The notes beneath the pieces were generated by a model. The model was not told where the DNA came from and searched no databases. It worked only from the letters and a program-made list of their open reading frames with translations. A stretch of 64,000 bases of DNA from Mesostigma viride. Its lineage: Eukaryota; Streptophyta; Mesostigmatophyceae; Mesostigmatales; Mesostigmataceae. Shown in pieces: positions 11,300-20,200 of this stretch. The stretch's first letter is position 1, and each line of letters opens with the position of its first letter. The translations under genes and the position numbers were made by a program. The stretch spans positions 741,510 to 805,509 of the forward strand of contig RPFO01000595.1 of NCBI GenBank assembly GCA_009746045.1. Direction: 5' to 3'.

Positions 11300-14200
11300 A
11301 TATCAGTCTTATTCCTGCTTCTCAGTCTTACTCCTGTTTTCTTCTTAGCCCAGGCTGGATGACATCTCAGGACCTTGCCAGCTACCTCGACAAAGAAGGG
11401 TTGTGCGGCTGTTTGCTCTCCCTCACCTTCCCCCCCCCCCCCCACTTCATCCATCCATTGTCTGCCTCTCACAAAATTACACAGCACGACCACTGTCTCC
11501 TGCCACTCCCTTCGTCCGTTTCTCCGCCCCCCCCCCGCCGGCCCTTCTTTTCCATTATGTTCATCAGGCAAGTGCCCTTCTTCGTGGACTACGGGTCGCT
11601 CACGAAGGAGTATCATGAGGTCGCCAATATGGACTTCTGGTATGGCAGCATAAGCTTTGACGCCATCCTCGCCGAGACACGGCCGGAACTCGCCGCCGCG
11701 ATGCGAGGGGTGTCCCTGGCGGGCAAGCCGCTCTACCTGGCCTACCTGCAGGGGTCACCGCCTACGATGCCCGCCAGTGCCGGCGGTGACAAGGACAATA
11801 ATAACACAGACATTAACGGTAGTGGTGGTAGTGGTGGCGTCAACGGGGCGAGTCCCGGATCCATCCAGCCGCTCCTGGACGCGTACGGCGCGCGCGCGTT
11901 CGTGGGGGCCAGCCCGTACCTGTCAGGGGCCCACCTGGGGCACCTGGCTCGCATGCGGGGGCTGGCGCACACCCTTGCGAATAACGCGCTCGTGGGCACC
12001 CGCTGGGCGTGGGAGGTGATTCGTGGCCTGGTCACGGGGGTGGTGGGCGAGGGCTACGCGTTGGAGGGCGGCATATGGGACTGGCCGTTGACGGAGCAGG
12101 GGAATGATGTGGAGCGCACGGGCGCGTGGCAGCTGTTTAAAGCGCCCGGGAGTAATGACACAGTGCAGGTGAGCCGTACCCAGGAGGATATGGGATAGAA
12201 GCAATCAAAGACCCACCCGTCTGTCCTGTCATGGAATTGTCAAGGAATTCGTGGTTTCATTAACATAACTATATCGGTAGTAGTAAATAGTTTTTGGTAA
12301 TGGAGAGATCGGCGCTGAGCATAGTTGATTGAGCCTGATTACGCTCAGTGAACGATTTGGTACGATACTGGATTCGAACACAGGACCTCTTGCAACCTTT
12401 CGCGACCACAGGGGTCTCCTGATCCTAAGGCATCCCAAACTACAGCCCGACTGCGAAAAAGCTCTTTACCGGAGAGTGGTGCAAGTGCGTTCAAATTTCC
12501 CCAATATGAACCAGTGGAGTGAAGCTACGCTAGCCCCATGGGCGCGAATGTGAGTATGAGTACTACTCACTGCATGCAATGGCGGAAGCCCAGCAAAGGT
12601 GACTCGTGGTTCACCACGGCTGCACTCTGGGTAGCATGAGAGAGACGGTAATTCCTGACTTTGCCTTGAGAGCAACTAGCTGTGAGGACGATGAAGGGGG
12701 GATTTAAGGCGCTGCCTTGGGCTGCTGTGGTCCACAGGGAAAGGGAGTGATCACGGTAGCATGTGCTTGTCAGGACATCCTTGCCAGCCTGATCCATGAT
12801 ACATGTCACCATCTCAGGTTGAGGTCCTCAGCATTGCAGGCATTTCCCCCTGTTTTTTTATGGTGGCGTGACGAGGGGGGAGGGGAAGCGCTTGGAAAAG
12901 ACAATAGGGGGTGGGCCTGAGAAGTTGGGGGGACACGGGGCAGTATGAAATAAAAATATGGTGTGCTTGGCCCCAATGGCCTCCGCTTTGACCTGTCCAC
13001 CACACCTTTCAACTTGATGTAGCCAAACACTGCTTGGTTGAACCGAGCCCCCCTGGTTCCCCTGCCCTGGCCACACTGGCTTTTACCTCCTCCAGATTCA
13101 TGGCCTGCGCTGGTTGTCTCATAAACATCATGGTCACTCTAGAGTATAGTAATGCCATGCCTGCGCAGGATGTCTCATAGACATCCTCATAGCTCCGATG
13201 CGGCCATACTACGTATCAGAGATTTGTCGAAAATTCATGTGCCCTTCCCTCCCCCCTCCCCCTCCCGCTCGCCCTCCCCCTCTCCCCCTTCCCCTTGCCC
13301 TGTCCCCCCCTCCCTTAACCCACCGCGCCCCCCCCCCCTTGCCCCCAAACCTCGCAGGCCATGAATGGCAATCCCCCCGGCGAGGGCGACCTATTCCTGC
13401 GCGCCCTCAGGGACCGGCTTGCATCCGACCTGCCCGCACCAGACGTGGCGGCCATCCTGGCCCTCGAGAACCTGTGGGTGGCACGCACTCTGGAGGAGCT
13501 GGTCGCTTTAAATAGCAGGCAGGCGCCGGGGCGCCCACATGTCCAGCTGGCAACCCACCGGTGCCTGCGGGACGCCCTGGTGGCACTCCTGGGAAAGGGG
13601 TACCTGGAGGGGGATGAGCTGTTGGCCGGTTGCGTGGATGAGCAGGTGGGTGCATCATGGGGCACAAATCTCAATTATTTAAGGCTTGCATTCGTGAAGC
13701 GTGACAGGCCACAGCACAGGGTGGGGAGCTGTTGGCCGGCTGCATGGACAGTCATGTGGGCAAGAAGAAAAGTGTGACAGCGAATAGGGCTTGTAACAGC
13801 ACGCTGAGGGAGGCCACGTGCCCTTTGGTTCCCTGGACGAGCACGTAGCCGTGGAGAGCAACATAGATTAAATGAAATTTAATTAAAAGCGATATAGATG
13901 ATATACTACCTAGTAGTATAATAGTAGTACATAATCATGATATAAATGTATTACCTCGTAGTATGTATACTACTATATACTGACGGGGACATGACCTAGC
14001 TCGGCAAGGGAGTGCCAACTAACGGGGTGGGTGGATGATCAGGTGGGCATAGGTAATTAGCATGACAGGGCACAGGGTCTATGAGGGCATGATGGTGTGG
14101 TATGGGCGATGTCATGGGCCGAGTGCACGAGTCATAAGGCGATGGGCTGACAGGACATGTAATTGACAAACTTGGTGCGCCCACTGATTGATGAGGAGGT

Positions 14201-17200
14201 GAAGGGACTAGCAGGTGGGTGGCCGCATGAGCGGGGGTAGGTTTTCTAACCAACTACAAGCAGGTGGAACGAGCGGGGCCTGGTGAGCAGAGTTAGCCTT
14301 TGGAAACGGGCTGTAAAATTATGCCAGCAACGATGTATCGCATGAAACTATAGAGACCACTATTGGATTATGTTTTACTCTGGGCTGTCCCACATCGCAC
14401 GGGGTTATTAAATTCCCGTAGTCTGGAACGAGCAACCCTTGCAAATCCAACCTCCTCTAGCTCACTGAAGGGCTTGATGGGGTCAGCCTCGCTCCGGGCG
14501 TAAGAGAGGAGAAGAAGGGAGTTTTTATGCTGGCACACACGAGGTTTGGCGCATCCAGTCCCACCTATATTCCCGCCACCCTTGGCGCAACCCAGATTTT
14601 CTGCGTTGCTTCTTCATCAAAACTACTTTTTCTCAGAAAACTGTACCGAAAATTTTATTATTTCTTGTACGCCAGACCCCTGACCTCGATTAGACATCAA
14701 GGGTTGTTATTCCCAGCACCCTTGATGGCAGACCCCCGACCTCGATTAGACGTCAAGAGTTGTTATCCAAACCACCCTTGATGTCAGACCCCCGACTCGA
14801 TTAGACATCAAGAGTTGTATTCCCGCCACCCTTGACTCCCAACCTCACCAGCTCACCACCGATGACTGGGTTCGCCTGCTGTCGCCGCCAAAATGCACGT
14901 GGTTTAGGCGCGCTCTACACGGAAAGTTGGGAGGCCCCAAACCCAAAGAACAAAGCTTGGTCGGCGCGAGTCAGCGCATGGAATCCTGTAGAATCTGGCA
15001 GCGAGGTATGGATGCCGCTCGGATTGGACTTTCCCCTTCGTCTCGATAACCGATTTTCGTGAGTTTTCGTAGTTGCCCCCGTGTCCAGGATGTCAGAAGT
15101 CCGACGTGTCCAACGCAAGTTAGCTTTCCTTTTCGGGTTTGGGGGGGGAAACCAAGTTTCTTGGCGAGACCTCGCCAAGAACTTAAACCCCTAAAAAGCG
15201 GTCCGAGAAGGAAAGTTTGGTGTGCGTCGAAGAGACGATTCCAGGTATCCAGAATCTCTGCTAACAGTTTTTGACGGACGATTTCCCGATTCCTCCGCCG
15301 ACCCTCGAATCTTCATCTCGGCCCGCACGAGCTTTCACTTTTACCCCCCCCCAACTTCCCGTGTAGAGCGGGCCTTAGATGACTGCAGCGTTCACCGCGT
15401 CGAGGTTACGAATGTCCTATGCAGTGTCCAGATATTTTTATAAATGGCCCCTTTTAACCGCTGCCCGCCGCGCAAGCTTGGCTCCTAAGTCGATCCCATG
15501 CATTTCCTTCCCCATTCCCTCTCTTCCCAACCTCCTCCCTACATTGGCCCCACAATTCGCAATCTCCCACCGGCCATCGGCGGGGATCAACCCTACCTGC
15601 CTGCCTAACTACGCCGTCCCTCTTGGCCCCCCTGACTGTCATGTGCCAAACACAACTCACCCCTCCGTCCTTTCCTTTCCCCATCCCCACACTTGCTCCC
15701 GCAACCTCCCCCCCGCCCCGATCCCCCGCAGCCCTACCTGGCCGCCTACCTGGCTGCCACCCTGGCCGCCCTGGAGCAGCACACGGGCGAGCGTGTGGTG
15801 GGGGCGGTCCACACCCAACGGCTGCTGATGCAGGGCGAGAACTTGCCGCCCTCACTGGCCACTCGTGCCGGCTGTGAGGCGCAAGCGCACTCCAAGCGCA
15901 TCAACGAGGGCCTCCTAGCCACGCTCTACCCGCTATGCAACGCCCGCATGGGCTGCGTGAACCCTGCGACTGCCCTCCTCGTCAACGCGACCGTGTGTTC
16001 CGGCAAAGGGACCTGCGTGCTACCCAACGTCACGTACAATGGGACCGGGGGCGCGGGCACTGGCGGGGTGGATATCTCCATCGAGGGGGGAGACAACGTC
16101 GTCATCGGTATCGACCCCGGGCCCTTCCCCTGGCTCAACAACATCTCCAGGGAGGAGGCCGAGATCCTCCAGGGTGCCTGCGTGTGTTTCGACGGGTACG
16201 AGGGTGCCTTTTGCCAATCCAGCAAGTCTGGTGACGTCGCCCCTGCCACGGAAGACGAGAGGGGACTCCAGGTGGCCCTGGTCGCGGTGCTCTCGACCAC
16301 GCTGGGCGTCATGTTAGTGGCGGGCGTCCCACTGGTGCTACTCCTGCGGCGGCGGGCAGCCAAGAATGCTTACGCGGCGTATCTGCGCAAGCGAGGCCCG
16401 CCGCACAAGGGGGAGCCCATCACGGCCGTTATCACAGGTGCGTGGGGTGGTCTTTTTCGGGGGGGGGAGGGGGGATTTCTTTCTTTCTTTTTTTTTTGAG
16501 ATGGTTGAGGAGTGCGGATTGTTGTGCTGGTGACCCAGGGGAGCCCATTATCTCATTATTGCGGCCATCATCTCACGGATGGATTCTCGCGTGTTTCTTG
16601 GCGGTGCCTTGGCGAAAAGGGGGAGCCCATTACGGCAACTATCACACGGGGGATATTCTACCGGTCTACTAATGTGCTGTGTCGGTAGTCGGTCTAAAGT
16701 AAGAGCACTCAGTTGGTTGTCTTGGTGCCCCAGCACACGGGGGAGCCCGTCGTGGCAATTATCACAGGTGTGTGGGGTGGTTTATTCGATTGAGGAGGTC
16801 TTTTTCCGAGAGGCGCCTTGTAGACTCTTCTATGCTAGTGCCTCAACAACGCATATTGCGACAATCATCACAGGTGGGCTAATCTGTCTTGTCTTGTAAC
16901 AATATCTATCACCTGTCTCTATAAGTAGCTATCCTGGGCTACCTTTATGTAGTGGTCAATTGTTTGTATGGTGCTTTGTATGTGGTTGTCTCTCTTTGCT
17001 TTTTTAACGGAATGTCTTAGACGAGCGTTTGCTGGTGCTCTGGTTCATACGTGCCATTATTATAGTACTTTGGATTTTATAATTGTTGCTGGATATTTGC
17101 AGCAGAGGGTTGGCTTCATCGTAACTTGTCCCAGCACCTGTTGCTTCCTTGGATGCGTATCTTATTCGCTTGCGCGCGCCGTTCTTCCAGACATGGCATC

Positions 17201-20200
17201 GAGCGCTCCGCGGCTAATGGAACTGCTTGTGTACCTTGTGGTGCCGTGCCACGTTTTGGCAACAGATATCGAGGGCTCTACGTCCCTGTGGGAGTGGGAC
17301 CCCGTGGTCATGAAGAAAGCCCTGGCCATCCACCACAACGTGAGTGCCAGCTACGAAGAGGCCTGACGTGGCACTCTGCTTCATGGGGTGTATCTGACGT
17401 GCATGCATTGTCCCGCGATGCTGACTACGTGTGTGACTCCCGTGTGGCAGCCAATAAGTCTTACCTCGTTTTCATCCATGCAATTCAGAGTTAAAAGGTG
17501 CGTAGTACGGTTTAGTACGCTCCAAGGCCGTATTGCTTATAATACGCAGAAATACGAGTACTACTTATAGTAGTATGTAAATATTACGTAAAAGCACGAT
17601 ATGGCAATGCCACGTACGACGTATAATACCCTACCCAAAGAAATGAAGAAACTAGCCATGCAATGCAAGAAAACCAAAAAGCTTCTAATCTAATCCAACG
17701 AATTTTTTATTCTGGAATAAAACTTAAAAATATTCTCGTGCTAATCGCACTATACACTGTATCATTTATCTCTGCAGGGGATAGGGACCATACCTCCTGT
17801 TGACAGGAACCCGCGCATTGCTCAAACGCATGCTCCTTATTGTTGCGCTGCTTTCTCCATTTCTGCCTGATACCAGCATTTACAATGTTATACCACTGGG
17901 AGGGTCCGCTGTCACCCACAAGGTCACCCATGCTCTCGCCCCTGTGCCCCCTGATGGCCCTCTCTGCTTTCTGATTTGCTTTCTACTAATGTTGCTCTTC
18001 CTTGTATTGTGGCCATCTAATGTCCATTTCGGTCCCGCGTTCCATCTATCGGACACTCACTATTTATGGGATCTTATTTTCTGGTGGGAAAGAAGTAGGG
18101 CAGACAGTCACTTGCTATTAGTGCGTTTACATTTAAGCTAGGGCGCACAGTACTAAGCCTTTTGACGTATACATGGCTGGCCTCACGGTGGTTGGTTTCT
18201 AACCAAACGGTACTACTCTTCTCCCCACCTTCTTCCCACTCTGCCTCAGCTACCCTGTCTCCCCGATTATTTTCCATCCTAGTCTCAGGAATGCATCTCT
18301 CTATTCCTTTGTATTCCTCTATATTCCTCCCTCCGCTCTGTTCATTTGTCTTTCCTTTGCATTCTATCTGTCCCTACTTCCTCTGTTTTCCTTTGTATTC
18401 CTTTGTATTCTCTGTATTCCTTGGTTGCCTTTGTATTCCTTTGTATCCTCGCTATTTCTTTGTATTCCTTTCCCGACACACACCTTCCCGGGCATCCGCC
18501 AACCCTGTCTCAGGTCATGCGTGCGTTCCTGCCCAAGTACATGCCTCCTCTTGCTCTCTATTAATCGCGAATCCCCCCACGCTTCCCGCTCCTGCGTGGG
18601 CCTCCACCCCCCTCCCTCATGGCCAGGTTCTGCGCACGCTCCTGCCCAAGTACCACGGCTACGAGAGCGACACGGAGGGCGACTCCTTCACCATGGTCTT
18701 CTACGAGCCGGATGACGCGCTCGGTTGGGCCATGGATGTCCAGCGGTCCCTGCTCTTCCCCCTCAAGGTCTTCAACCTGCCCACGACGCCCACAAAGGGC
18801 AAGCACAAGGGCCTGCTGCCTTCTATCGAGGATGGCCACACTGACTGGCCGCCGGAACTGCTGACATTCGGCACTGGGATGGAGATCCAGGACCCCACCG
18901 ACGGCTCCCTGCTCTACCGGGGGTTGAGGGTCCGCATGGGCATTCATGTGGGACTGCCGGACGGATGCTCCGTGCACCCCAACGGGCGGCACCATTACCA
19001 CGGGGAGGTGATGGAGATGACCAAGGCGATCGAGGACGTGGCGACATCTGGCGGCCAGGTGCTCATGTCAATGCTGGCGTGGCAGTCCCTGGCTGCGCAT
19101 CAGCCGTCCGTTGTCTGCCACCACATGGGCCTGCACGAGGTGGGTGTTTGTGATTTTCCAAAAGGTATAGTTAACATCGCTATCCTCTGTCTGCCATCCC
19201 ATGGGTCTGCATCAGGTGGGTGCCTGCCGGCTATCAGTTGGTATTGGTATTAGTATCATCCCTGTCCAAGTTTTTTTATAGTTTCCACTGTAAGTTATCC
19301 GCTATCTGTCACCACAGGGTGATGCACGAGGTGGCGGGTGGCGGGGGGGTTAAATACTCGCTGGTGCTGCGCTACCAGAGATGATATCTATTGTTCGTTT
19401 CCCTGTCAATGATGTAGAAGATGGTGTATATAGTACTGGTCGAGGTGCTAGTAACAAGCTGGTACTTCTTCTCATGCGTGTCATGCGCAGAAGCCGGAAA
19501 TCCTGCCCTTTTGACCAACATTGCCAGGCGAAAACCAGGGTCTCAGACACAGGCTTCATCCCTATACATAGAAGAAACCCTCAACCCTAAGCCTTAGACC
19601 CTAAGCCCTAAAGGTGGGCACCATGAGATACACAGGATTACTGTAACGTACATGTAGACTCATGCGGGTGGAAGCAGGAAGTCCCATATGGATAAACTCA
19701 TATGGGTGACTCATGTGTAGAAAACTCATATGGGAGACTCCTACGGGTGGAAGGATCGAAACTGTGCGGGAACATGCCACGGGGATACACCGTCTGCATT
19801 GGTAGTTTTAATTCGGTTCAGCCGAAAGGCCCTTCGGAATTAAACAATAGCGTTTTATTGGTTGAAAGTGCTACTCTGCCCGCCCAATTCATTAATTATT
19901 AGTTTGTTTGTTTGGTTACCGAACAACCGTTGAACTGGCTGCGAAATTTGATAATTCTTTGTTTGTTTTGTATAACCCAGCCGGATGCACTGCTCTTACG
20001 GCTAGGAAGAGCACATTTTTCAGCCAGAGCAGGGCCAGAGATTTAATATTTCTTTGTTTTTTACCGCAAAAGAAGCGCTCTTGGCAGTCAAAGAATATTT
20101 ATTTACACTTTCTTTGTTTGTTTGGTAGCTAGAAAAACTACAGGGGAGTACACTCAGGAATTAGTTAATTGAAAATCTTTTGTTTTATTTATCGTTTGCA

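Larger units (their letters stand above)
6418..13645 (+). other. ectodomain-coding exons 1-7 of the receptor cyclase
   Basis: Exon 1 encodes the signal peptide and the first strand/helix (FTFLTHYTDSTTVGNQL). Exon 2 (7293-7373) encodes IKDAVDWIQGAIEGGTSGII, the hallmark of the next helix and strand in periplasmic binding proteins. Exon 3 (8368-9036) carries LASANDRGIPVYLVGG and the hinge region. Exons 4-6 carry DFWYGSISFDAI-type segments of the second lobe, and exon 7 (13358-13645) is a helical extension. This is a bilobed small-molecule binding fold; the ligand is unknown. Confidence 0.75.

Noticed and set aside
10387-12198. Continuous ORFs across 10387-12198 on both strands (409-442 codons)
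   Set aside because: Most of the length is the GGGC/GT array. On the plus strand the real exons (11349-11399, 11568-12168) are embedded in an intron that happens to be open.
13315-13674. Minus-strand ORFs opposite the 13358-13645 exon
   Set aside because: Shadows of the plus-strand exon, which has both splice sites and matching phases.
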